This document shows positions 1 through 6,089 of a stretch of 7,980 bases of DNA, one piece after another; position 1 is the first letter of the stretch; each line of letters begins with the position of its first letter. The notes below the pieces were generated by a model. The model was not told where the DNA came from. It did not search any database and worked only from the letters and a program-made list of their open reading frames with translations. The DNA is taken from positions 1 through 7,980 of the forward strand of contig JAFGCA010000417.1 of the NCBI GenBank assembly GCA_016932895.1. Reading direction: 5' to 3'. A program made the translations under genes and the position numbers. This DNA is from Sedimentisphaerales bacterium (GTDB lineage: Bacteria; Planctomycetota; Phycisphaerae; Sedimentisphaerales; SG8-4).

Positions 1-588
1 GAAGCCAACGGCACGCTCGAAGGGCAGGTGGCCGACGTGGCGGACCGCGTGGCGTATAACTGTCACGACCTGGAAGACGGGATGAAGGCTCGGCTGATCG
101 AGAGCGACCAGATGCAGCACATCGGCATTTTCGCCGAAGCGGCCGAGCGGGTGGGTGCCGATCGCATCGAGGACTGGACGATCCGCCGGACGCGTACGGC
201 CAAGGCCATTATCGACAGGCTCGTCAGCGACTGCATCGACGCTAGCGGGCAAAACATCGCCCAGGCCGGCATCCGCACCGCCCGCCAGGCCTGCGAACGC
301 CCCGAGAATCTCATCGGACTCTCCGGCGACAGCCATACGGCCCTGGCCGAGTTAGAGACGTTTCTCTACGAGAATTTCTACCACCACCCAAGATTGATCG
401 AGACGGCCGCCAGGGTCCGCTCCTGGCTTACCGAGCTGTTCGAAGGACTGTGCGCCGAGCCCGAGTCGATGCCGACCTACTTCCGGAACTTCATCCCAAA
501 GCACGGCCTCCAACGCGCCGTCTGCGACTACATCGCCGGCATGACCGACCGCTACTGCCTCAAGCTCTTGGGCGGCGGGGGTCGCTAG
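1..588 (+). CDS. dgt: Deoxyguanosinetriphosphate triphosphohydrolase, C-terminal part (5' end outside the window)
   Basis: This enzyme hydrolyses dGTP (and often other dNTPs) to the deoxynucleoside and triphosphate in the cytoplasm, controlling nucleotide pools. The frame is open from base 1 and gives 195 residues, so the N-terminal part, including the first HD-domain metal ligands, is missing. The visible part starts in the conserved segment EGQVADVADRVAYNCHD (residues 7-23), which in this family carries the last metal-binding Asp of the HD site. It ends with the typical VCDYIAGMTDRYCLKL segment near the C terminus, followed by a short glycine tail. Family members are usually about 340-500 aa, so roughly half is visible. 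No frameshift is seen. The next gene starts 114 bases downstream, so the two are probably separate transcription units. The family call is secure; the exact substrate preference is not readable. Confidence 0.93.
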   Translation, partial: EANGTLEGQVADVADRVAYNCHDLEDGMKARLIESDQMQHIGIFAEAAERVGADRIEDWTIRRTRTAKAIIDRLVSDCIDASGQNIAQAGIRTARQACERPENLIGLSGDSHTALAELETFLYENFYHHPRLIETAARVRSWLTELFEGLCAEPESMPTYFRNFIPKHGLQRAVCDYIAGMTDRYCLKLLGGGGR

Positions 589-601
589 ACCGAATAAGCG
601 C

Positions 602-620
602 GGTTCCGAAGGAACGAACC
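602..620 (+). other. Small hairpin after dgt (two competing stems)
   Basis: GTTCC (603-607) pairs with GGAAC (611-615) around a GAA loop. GGTTC (602-606) can instead pair with GAACC (616-620). The two stems exclude each other. No T-run follows, so this is not a standard intrinsic terminator, although it sits where the dgt transcript might end. The rest of the 589-702 gap shows only weak promoter-like matches. Confidence 0.3.
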
Positions 621-702
621 AGTTGCTTGCAGGGTGGCCTTCGCTCCTGTAAACTCGTTGGAGTGAGAACGAAAGCAGATCGTCTTGGAGTCTGGCTTGC
701 GC

Positions 703-1890
703 ATGATTGAACAGATTAGCATCAAGAACTTCAAGAGTTTCAAGGACGTCACCGTCAAGCTGGGGCCTCTGAACATTTTCATTGGCCCCAACGCCAGCGG
801 CAAATCCAACTTCTTCGACGCCCTACGCGTCCTCCAGGGCATCGGCTACGGCTTCACACTCCACGAAATCCTCGACGGCAAACCAAAGAGCGCTACCAGC
901 GAAGTTTGGGAAGGCATCCGCGGCGGTAGTGCAGAGATTGGATTCGCCTTTCAGGATGGAAATAAGTCTACATCGTTCCAGGTGGACGGGAAGCTCCCGG
1001 GTGAGTCGTGCAGTCCTTTCGAGTTTGCCCTTGCCTTTGTGGCCGAGGAGGGAGACTCTGGCGCGGAGCGTTTGTCCGTCTCCGGGAATACCATTTATCA
1101 GGCCTGTGCAGAGCGTATGAGGGGGCCGTTACCGCGCGTGATCTACCACCCAGGGACGGGAGGACACCTTGCTGCCGATCAGGATTGTCCGGTGTTAGTA
1201 CAGGTCGCTCGCAGTTTTCGTGACTCGGACGCCAAACAGGTGGCGCATGTGTTGGCGGATATGCAGTGTGTTGATCCTTCGCCGGCGCTCTTGCGTGAGT
1301 ACGCGAGGGCTTATGAAATCAAGCGGATGGGGGAGTCTGGGGAGAACTTCGCTGCCTTGATCCGAATGATCTGCAGTGACCCCGGGGCCAAGGAAGCCTA
1401 CCTGAGTTGGCTGCGCGAACTGCGACCCCGTGAAGTGGATGATGTGGGCGTGTTGAAGGGTGCTCTTGGCGAGCCGATGCTGATGATGAAGGAGGGGGAT
1501 CGGGAATGGCCGGCGGCGGTTCTTTCGGACGGGACGTTGCGCTTTGCGGCGATTGCGGCGGCGTTTTTCCAGCCGGATATGCCCGGCATTATCACGATTG
1601 AGGAGATTGAGAACGGCATTCACGCCAGTCGGTTGCGCCTTTTGGTGGAGTTGCTGCGGAGCCGGACGGCTGGGGGCAAAACCCAGGTGATTGTCACGAC
1701 GCATTCGCCGCTCGTGCTGGCCTGGCTCAAGCCCGAGGAGTACGCCACGACATTCTACTGCAAACGCGACGAGGAGACGGGCGAGTCGCATATCGTCCCG
1801 CTAAACGAGATTCCCCGCTTTAACGAGATCGTCAGCAAGCAGCCGATCAGCGATCTGTTTGCCGAGGGTTGGATGGAGGCGGCCCTGTGA
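703..1890 (+). CDS. AAA/SMC-like ATPase (AAA_21 type), first gene of a putative defence pair
   Basis: This is a 395-aa ABC/SMC-class ATPase of the RecF/OLD-like AAA_21 group. It opens with MIEQISIKNFKSFKDV, the usual first beta strand of the family. Walker A is GPNASGKS at 28-35. A signature-like LSDGTLR lies at 274-280, Walker B ITIEEIENGIH at 297-307, and the switch histidine is in TTHSP (332-336). All ATP-site elements look intact. Residues 100-270 form a variable middle insert. The C terminus ends in SDLFAEGW. The ATG at 703 is preferred over the in-frame TTG at 685 because it matches the family start; a GGAG lies at 687-690, a rather long 12 bases upstream. The stop overlaps the GTG start of the next gene by 4 bases, so the two are translationally coupled. 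Such ATPases typically control a partner effector. Defence is an inference from the gene pair; a DNA-repair or other ATPase role is possible. Confidence 0.85.
   Translation: MIEQISIKNFKSFKDVTVKLGPLNIFIGPNASGKSNFFDALRVLQGIGYGFTLHEILDGKPKSATSEVWEGIRGGSAEIGFAFQDGNKSTSFQVDGKLPGESCSPFEFALAFVAEEGDSGAERLSVSGNTIYQACAERMRGPLPRVIYHPGTGGHLAADQDCPVLVQVARSFRDSDAKQVAHVLADMQCVDPSPALLREYARAYEIKRMGESGENFAALIRMICSDPGAKEAYLSWLRELRPREVDDVGVLKGALGEPMLMMKEGDREWPAAVLSDGTLRFAAIAAAFFQPDMPGIITIEEIENGIHASRLRLLVELLRSRTAGGKTQVIVTTHSPLVLAWLKPEEYATTFYCKRDEETGESHIVPLNEIPRFNEIVSKQPISDLFAEGWMEAAL
1875..1879 (+). promoter_or_regulatory. Ribosome binding site deciding the GTG start at 1887
   Basis: A full GGAGG inside the end of the ATPase gene lies 7 bases before GTG 1887, ideal spacing. 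It favours that start over the in-frame TTG at 1869 and supports coupled translation across the GTGA overlap (1887-1890). Confidence 0.75.
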
Positions 1891-2450
1891 GCTTCCGGGT
1901 GCTCGTCATTCCTGAGGACCCCACGTATAACGGCTATATTCTTCAGCCCCTCGCAGAGAGGATTTTGAGCGAGCTCGGCAAACCCAACGCTCGCGTCACA
2001 ATACTCACGAACCCGAAACTGAACGGCTACCCTCACGCCATCCGTGCGATTCGGGGCGACCTCATCGACCGTTACAGCCACCTCGATCTGTGGCTGTTTC
2101 TGCCCGACGGCGACCGGGCGGGGGACTTGACACCTCTTGAAACAGAACTGGGCGAGCAAGGCATACACCTGTTTTGCTGCGCAGCGCAGCCTGAGGTGGA
2201 AGCGTGGCTGATGGCCGGCCACCGAAACCGACTGAGCATTTCCTGGGGACAGGTGCGCGAGCACGGCCGGCTCAAGGAGGATGTCTTCGAGCCGTTCCTG
2301 GCGGAGTTCGGCGATGCGCGAAGTCCCGGCGGAGGGCGCGAACGTCTGATCCGCGAGACACTCGCCAACTATCGGGGACTTCTATCCGTTTGTCCGGAGC
2401 TGGCCCAACTCGAGGATCGCTTGCGAGCTCTTTTGTCGCGGAACACATGA
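1887..2450 (+). CDS. TOPRIM/DUF4276-like protein, putative effector partner of the upstream ATPase
   Basis: This is a 187-aa soluble protein with a GTG start that overlaps the ATPase stop. Three motifs fit a TOPRIM-like fold as in DUF4276/RloB-type proteins: an acidic pair after the first beta strand (VLVIPED, E10 and D11), a DxD after a hydrophobic strand (LWLFLPDGD, D74 and D76), and a later PEVEAWLMA (102-110) resembling the conserved E-x-W segment of DUF4276. TOPRIM acidic residues bind Mg2+ in nucleases, primases and topoisomerases, so a metal-dependent nuclease is plausible. The C-terminal part (residues 145-187) is charged and helical-looking. There is no signal peptide or membrane segment. 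I recall proteins beginning VLVIPED adjacent to this ATPase type in planctomycetes and cyanobacteria. Pairing with the ATPase resembles AbiL and PARIS layouts, though it is not clearly either. Fold assignment is moderate and function is inferred. Confidence 0.7.
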   Translation: MSFRVLVIPEDPTYNGYILQPLAERILSELGKPNARVTILTNPKLNGYPHAIRAIRGDLIDRYSHLDLWLFLPDGDRAGDLTPLETELGEQGIHLFCCAAQPEVEAWLMAGHRNRLSISWGQVREHGRLKEDVFEPFLAEFGDARSPGGGRERLIRETLANYRGLLSVCPELAQLEDRLRALLSRNT

Positions 2451-2472
2451 GAAACAGGCATATCTTCGGCTG

Positions 2473-2487
2473 ACCCGGCTTTCGGGT
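2473..2487 (+). terminator. Weak hairpin 23 bases after the TOPRIM-like gene
   Basis: ACCCG (2473-2477) and CGGGT (2483-2487) form a 5-bp stem with a GCTTT loop just downstream of the cassette. The following bases (ACTTCTGG) have no T-run, so a terminator role is only suggested by position. Confidence 0.25.
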
Positions 2488-2501
2488 ACTTCTGGATCGA
2501 C

Positions 2502-2617
2502 GGGTGGCAGCGTCAAGCGGCAGCTTGGCGATGGGGGAGTTGTCTGCTGCGCGTGGCGCTATACGAGCCTCGGGCGTTGCGCCATCGCCAAGTCCTTCGG
2601 ACTTGACGCTGCCACCC
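2502..2617. repeat. 116-bp inverted-repeat element with nested hairpins
   Basis: The outer arms GGGTGGCAGCGTCAAG (2502-2517) and CTTGACGCTGCCACCC (2602-2617) are perfectly complementary over 16 bases. The inner arms CTTGGCGATGG (2524-2534) and CCATCGCCAAG (2582-2592) are perfectly complementary over 11. Each arm also contains its own hairpin: AAGC-GGCA-GCTT on the left (2515-2526) and AAGTCC-TTC-GGACTT on the right (2590-2604). The insert between the arms (2535-2581) contains TGGCGC (2554-2559), which can pair with GCGCCA (2579-2584) as an alternative. No ORF fits it. The structure resembles a REP/BIME pair or a small MITE; I recall similar GGTGGCAGCGTCAAG-type palindromes dispersed in planctomycete genomes, but I cannot check copy number. 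Confidence 0.75.
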
Positions 2618-2690
2618 GGAGCTGTCCAGGGCCCAAAAGAATTATGCCCGAAAGATTGCCCAGACACTTGCTGCGGCTCGCCGATAATCT

Positions 2691-2719
2691 TTGACTGCGC
2701 TTCTTGTTTCCATTATCGT
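2691..2719 (+). promoter_or_regulatory. Candidate sigma-70 promoter for pgpA
   Basis: TTGACT (2691-2696) and TATCGT (2714-2719) are separated by 17 bases, a 5/6 and a 4/6 match to consensus. Transcription would start near 2726, almost at the pgpA ATG (2729), and no Shine-Dalgarno is visible. A 7-bp inverted repeat, AAAGATT (2651-2657) with AATCTTT (2686-2692), overlaps the first bases of the -35 and could be an operator or chance. Confidence 0.4.
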
Positions 2720-2728
2720 TTTGCCACT

Positions 2729-3223
2729 ATGAGACGACTGATTGCATCTTGTTTTGGTTTGGGCCGGCTGCCTCCGGCGCCGGGGACGTGGGGGTCGCTT
2801 CCGCCGGTTCTGGTATTCGGCATCCTGCTGCATTTCGGCGCGCCCGCGCCCGCGATGGTGGGCGTGATGGCGGTGCTGGTCGTGCTGGGGGCGGTCGCGT
2901 GCGTGACGTGCGCGCCGGCGGTGGTGTCGATTCTGGGCAGGACCGACCCGGGCGAGGTGGTCGCCGACGAGTTCGCCGGCCAGGCCCTGACGTATCTGGT
3001 TATACCCCTTTTGCTGCCGGGAGATTTGTCTTTGAAGCAGTGCTGTTTTGTCACGGGGCTCGGATTTTTCTTGTTCCGCGCTTTTGATATCACCAAGCCC
3101 TGGCCGATAAAGAAACTGGAACAATTCCCCGACGGCTGGGGCATTCTGGCGGATGACTTGCTGGCGGGTGTGTACGCGGCCGTCGTGCTGTGGGTTTGTA
3201 TCAGGTTGTGGATTGCCGGGTAG
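2729..3223 (+). CDS. pgpA: Phosphatidylglycerophosphatase A
   Basis: PgpA removes the phosphate from phosphatidylglycerophosphate to give phosphatidylglycerol, the last step of PG synthesis, in the cytoplasmic membrane. The 164-aa product has the usual family length and all hallmark blocks: GLGRLPPAPGTWGSL (10-24), DPGEVVADEFAG (73-84) and FRAFDITKPWPI (116-127), followed by GWGILADDLLAG (136-147). The conserved acidic residues are present (D73, E76, D80, E81, D120, D142, D143), so the enzyme should be active. Hydrophobic segments lie at about 25-37, 42-68, 86-98, 104-117 and 146-162. ATG 2729 is chosen because the family starts just before the GLG block. The frame is open upstream to 2504, but that part would run through the inverted repeat. 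No ribosome binding site is evident, and a promoter sits almost on the start codon. The next gene follows after 20 bases, indicating an operon. Confidence 0.92.
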   Translation: MRRLIASCFGLGRLPPAPGTWGSLPPVLVFGILLHFGAPAPAMVGVMAVLVVLGAVACVTCAPAVVSILGRTDPGEVVADEFAGQALTYLVIPLLLPGDLSLKQCCFVTGLGFFLFRAFDITKPWPIKKLEQFPDGWGILADDLLAGVYAAVVLWVCIRLWIAG

Positions 3224-3243
3224 TCGGACCTCGAAAGGAACGG

Positions 3244-5736
3244 ATGGGGACCCAGTACAGCGTTGAAGTTTGCCAGCAGCTTGAAGAGCGGTTCCGGGCG
3301 GCCGGGGTACATCGGCCGATGCGGATCATGCGGCACGAGGCCGGGACCGAGTTGACGTATCAGGTGCGTAGCGTGGGCGGCGGCGCCGAAGCGACCGTGC
3401 GCCTGGCGATTGAGCGGTTCGTCGGCGGAGGGTTCGCCGGGCAGGTCTACCAGGTCAAGATCGTGCAGGTAGAGGGGGATTCGGTGCCCGGGGTGGAGGC
3501 CGGTGCGATCTGCGCGATGAAGATCCTGATTCCGCCTTCGGGCTTTTCCTGCCTGTTTCGCAATCTGCTCTACTGGATCGGCTTTCAGGGCCCGTTCCAG
3601 CTTCAGGTCAATCCGACGGCGGCCCGGGCCGGGGCTCTGTGGCAGAAACTCATCCGGCGCGGCGCCAAGGTCAAGTTCGGTGGCGAGCAGGCCGTCGTTG
3701 ACATTTACGGCACGTTCGTCGACGAGCAACTCGGCAGTTGCGGTGAGCTGAGCGAGTGGGTCCAGGGCCGCACCTGGCTGCTGGAAGTCGATGACCGCCT
3801 CGACCTGCTCAGGCAATGGCGCAAGGGCCGGGCAGTGGACGAGTCGCAGCTCGGATCGCCCGAATATCGAGCCAAGCGCCGGTTCATGCGCGACTTCGTC
3901 AGCCTGCTGCACGAGATGGGCGCGCATGAATTCGCCCGGCAGTACGAGTGGTCCACCTGCAAGAGCCAGCCGAATTGCCTCAAGCGACAGGGGCAGGATG
4001 AAGACCCGGACGCGGGGCTGACCGCCGTCGATTTTCGCGCCGGGCTGACCCTCCTGCCGTTGCTGCCGATGAGCCCGGGAGACATAAAGCTGATCGGCCT
4101 GGGGATCGCGCGCGGGTCCCTGGTGCAGTTCGACCGGGGCAGCCTCTCGCGACTGGAAGAGTTCGTCCAGGCCCACAGCGCCGAGTTTGAGGACATGCAG
4201 GACGCGCTGTCGGAGCTCAAGGCATCCGAACGCGTCTATCGCGATTCCATTCCCGACGTCACCCACAATCACGTCCGGTTGCTCTACAGCCGCCGGCTGT
4301 GGGCGATGATTTTCGACAGCGCCGTTACGGGCTGGAAAGTGCGAAACCTCGTCGAGCAGCCCTGCGCCGAACGTCTGGGAAAAAGCCGCTTCCGAACCTT
4401 TCTGTTCTTCCTGATCGGCTGCATCCCGTTCCTCGGCAAGGTCCTGCGGCGGGCCTGGGGGCGACACGATTGGCGCAAGCACTACGTCCGAATGCTCGGC
4501 AGCGCGCGTTACTTCGGCCGGGCCTTCAAGGCCAGGGTGGCGGAGAAATCGATCCAGTGGTATCGGGCCGGGCGCATGGACGCAGAGCGGGCGCTTCGAC
4601 TGGCGGATCGGCCCTGGCGGTTCCTCGCGCACGCGCCCTTTTCGATCCTGCCGGCGGGACTGCACCGGTTCCTGACCGACGCGGGTTTTGCCCGGGAAAA
4701 GCTGGCGTATCTGCTCGTGCGGCCCGTCCGTCTCTACTTCAACGCCGAGATGCGCGAGCAGTGGCTCCGCGAGATGCTGGCCGAAGGCAAGAAGAAACAC
4801 ATGCTCAGTGATGAGGACGCCGCCACGATCGTCTCGCAGTTGAACGAGCCGTTCATCCAGAAGTATTTGAAGAGCCTGGCGGTGCACGTCTGCACGCTGC
4901 CGGTAACCCAGGTGGTTTCGGTGGCGGTCGCGGCCTACTACTACTTCACCCATCCGGAGACGCCCCAGGGCGAACGAGCCATCGCCGTGGCCGGCATCCT
5001 GGCGTTTTTCCAGGTCGTGCCGCTGTCGCCCGGCTCCCTGACGCGCGGGCTGTACGTGCTGTATTTAGTCATTCGCGAGCGCAACTTCCGCGATTACAAC
5101 ATCGCCGTGTTTTTAGGCTTTTTCAAGTACGTCGGTTACCTGGCGTTTCCCATCCAGATGACGTATCGCTACCCGGCGTTGGCGCGGTTCATGGCGGCCC
5201 ACTGGGCCACCGAGGCGGTGCACATCGTGCCCGTCTTCGGAGAGCGCGGGGCGCTGATGGAGCACTGGGTCTTTAGCCTGTTTTACAACTGGCCGCTGAC
5301 GATTCGCCGGCGGATGCGTCGCCGGGCGGAATTGCGCGCCTCGTTGCGTTCTCGGTACTGGCACATCGGCCCGTGCGCGCTGGCGGCGGCAGCGGTCTTT
5401 GGCGCCGTCGGCTACCAGTATTGCGGTCGCGTCGGGCAACTGCCTGCCCTGAGAGAATTCTGGTGGCTCGTTGTAACCGTGCCGCTGTTGTGCGGGGCGG
5501 TCGTTACGCTGGGCTGTGGCGGCGCTGCGCTGGGCAAACGCATCGCGGCCGCCGCGATAGCCGGACTGGTGGCCGCGGCGTTGGCCACTGCCCTCTCGGC
5601 CCTGATCGCCCGCACCGGTGCCGTAGTCGAGGCCCCCTTGATCGGTCTCGGCGTCTGGCGCGTTTTCATCTTCTCCCTTCTTTCGGTCGCCGGTGCGGCC
5701 CTGACCGAGCTGACCCTGCCCGAACCCAGGTCGTAA
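3244..5736 (+). CDS. Large membrane protein with a degenerate kinase-like N-terminal domain
   Basis: This is an 830-aa protein of unknown function. The N-terminal half has a protein-kinase-like order of motifs: a glycine loop VGGGFAGQVY (60-69), a Lys in AMKIL (K93), a hinge-like GELSEWVQGRTW (167-178), a loop with KSQPNCLKR (240-248) in the catalytic-loop position, and VDFRAG (262-267) where DFG is expected. The loop lacks the usual HxD Asp five residues before N244 (a Cys is there), so it is either a pseudokinase or a divergent atypical kinase. The region 380-400 is a possible membrane segment. Clear hydrophobic segments lie near 543-568, 578-610, 619-638, 706-726, 739-765, 767-789 and 797-822. 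ATG 3244 follows AAAGGA (3234-3239) and is preferred to an upstream in-frame start at 3190 inside pgpA. Coupling to pgpA suggests an envelope or lipid role. I recall homologues annotated as hypothetical in Planctomycetota. Confidence 0.75.
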   Translation: MGTQYSVEVCQQLEERFRAAGVHRPMRIMRHEAGTELTYQVRSVGGGAEATVRLAIERFVGGGFAGQVYQVKIVQVEGDSVPGVEAGAICAMKILIPPSGFSCLFRNLLYWIGFQGPFQLQVNPTAARAGALWQKLIRRGAKVKFGGEQAVVDIYGTFVDEQLGSCGELSEWVQGRTWLLEVDDRLDLLRQWRKGRAVDESQLGSPEYRAKRRFMRDFVSLLHEMGAHEFARQYEWSTCKSQPNCLKRQGQDEDPDAGLTAVDFRAGLTLLPLLPMSPGDIKLIGLGIARGSLVQFDRGSLSRLEEFVQAHSAEFEDMQDALSELKASERVYRDSIPDVTHNHVRLLYSRRLWAMIFDSAVTGWKVRNLVEQPCAERLGKSRFRTFLFFLIGCIPFLGKVLRRAWGRHDWRKHYVRMLGSARYFGRAFKARVAEKSIQWYRAGRMDAERALRLADRPWRFLAHAPFSILPAGLHRFLTDAGFAREKLAYLLVRPVRLYFNAEMREQWLREMLAEGKKKHMLSDEDAATIVSQLNEPFIQKYLKSLAVHVCTLPVTQVVSVAVAAYYYFTHPETPQGERAIAVAGILAFFQVVPLSPGSLTRGLYVLYLVIRERNFRDYNIAVFLGFFKYVGYLAFPIQMTYRYPALARFMAAHWATEAVHIVPVFGERGALMEHWVFSLFYNWPLTIRRRMRRRAELRASLRSRYWHIGPCALAAAAVFGAVGYQYCGRVGQLPALREFWWLVVTVPLLCGAVVTLGCGGAALGKRIAAAAIAGLVAAALATALSALIARTGAVVEAPLIGLGVWRVFIFSLLSVAGAALTELTLPEPRS

Positions 5737-5999
5737 CCGCAGGTCGGTTGCACTCCCGACGGCCGCCGCCGTCGTCATCTTGCCCGCCGCTCGGCGCGCT
5801 TCCAGGCCTGGTGCGCAGCAAACCATCGCCTTGACGGGCGAAAAATGCGCCGGAAATGCAAAAAATCCACCGGCGGCCGGGAGTCGAAAAAGGCCCCGCA
5901 ATCGCTTGAATTGCAGAACTCTCTCGGCGGGAGGAAAAATTGCGGTGCGGAATTGGCTCGGCGCAGGAGAAAAAATATGGGAAAATACATAGTTCGACG
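5737..5999. other. Intergenic region with A-tracts, no gene seen
   Basis: After the kinase-like gene there is a GC-rich stretch without a supported ORF. A-runs of 4-6 bases then appear at about 5841, 5860, 5887, 5935, 5970 and 5982, ending in the AT-rich segment before the TATAAT at 6000. The runs are not regularly helically phased; they may act as an UP-like or bent region for that promoter. The short inverted pair AACCG/CGGTT overlapping the upstream stop codon has no T-run and is not called a terminator. Confidence 0.5.
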
Positions 6000-6005
6000 T
6001 ATAAT
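6000..6005 (+). promoter_or_regulatory. Perfect -10 box (TATAAT) of the 6090-7330 operon
   Basis: TATAAT is an exact consensus match in otherwise GC-rich DNA, preceded by an AT-rich stretch (5970-5990). No good -35 is found at 16-18 bases upstream (the sequence there is around ATGGGA) and there is no TG extension. A start site near 6012 would give a leader of about 78 bases for the gene at 6090. Confidence 0.5.
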
Positions 6006-6014
6006 AAGCGTGTA

Positions 6015-6065
6015 ATGAACCGGCGGGATTCCACCGGGCAGTACCGGGCGGTTCAATGGTTTTGA
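6015..6065 (+). CDS. Possible 16-codon leader ORF
   Basis: An ATG at 6015 opens a short frame encoding MNRRDSTGQYRAVQWF that stops at TGA 6063-6065, 24 bases before the main start codon. It would begin only about 3 bases after the predicted transcript start, so it could be read as a leaderless message; no Shine-Dalgarno precedes it. The 7-bp stem TGAACCG (6016-6022) with CGGTTCA (6049-6055) lies within it and includes part of its start codon. It may be chance; only its position between the TATAAT and the SD hairpin makes it notable. Confidence 0.22.
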   Translation: MNRRDSTGQYRAVQWF

Positions 6066-6073
6066 AGTCTCTG

Positions 6074-6089
6074 AGGAGGTTTTCCTCCT
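6074..6089 (+). promoter_or_regulatory. Shine-Dalgarno sequestered in a perfect hairpin next to the start codon
   Basis: AGGAGG (6074-6079), a full anti-16S match, is followed by TTTT and then CCTCCT (6084-6089), its exact complement, with the ATG at 6090 directly after. The linear SD-to-ATG spacing is 10 bases. When folded, the six-pair stem hides the whole SD, so translation should depend on melting or opening of the hairpin, as in RNA thermometers or translational switches. The structure is read directly; regulation is inferred. Confidence 0.65.

Noticed and set aside
623..653. Promoter for the ATPase cassette (TTGCTT with TGTAAA)
   Set aside because: The spacer is 19 bases and the matches are poor; a promoter must exist nearby but this one cannot be supported.
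685..702. TTG start six codons upstream for the ATPase
   Set aside because: ATG 703 gives the canonical family start; the purine-rich GGAG lies between the two and would serve ATG 703.
2504..2728. N-terminal extension of pgpA in the same frame
   Set aside because: The extra 75 codons run through the inverted repeat and promoter and are not part of the PgpA family.
3190..3243. Upstream start of the kinase-like gene inside the pgpA 3' end
   Set aside because: ATG 3244 has an AAAGGA just before it, and the upstream 18 codons overlap pgpA without an SD.
2713..4953. A 746-codon open frame on the minus strand opposite pgpA and the kinase-like gene
   Set aside because: It is antisense to two well-supported genes; its composition (His, Arg, Pro, Gln rich) is typical of the mirror frame of GC-rich coding DNA, and no domain is recognisable.
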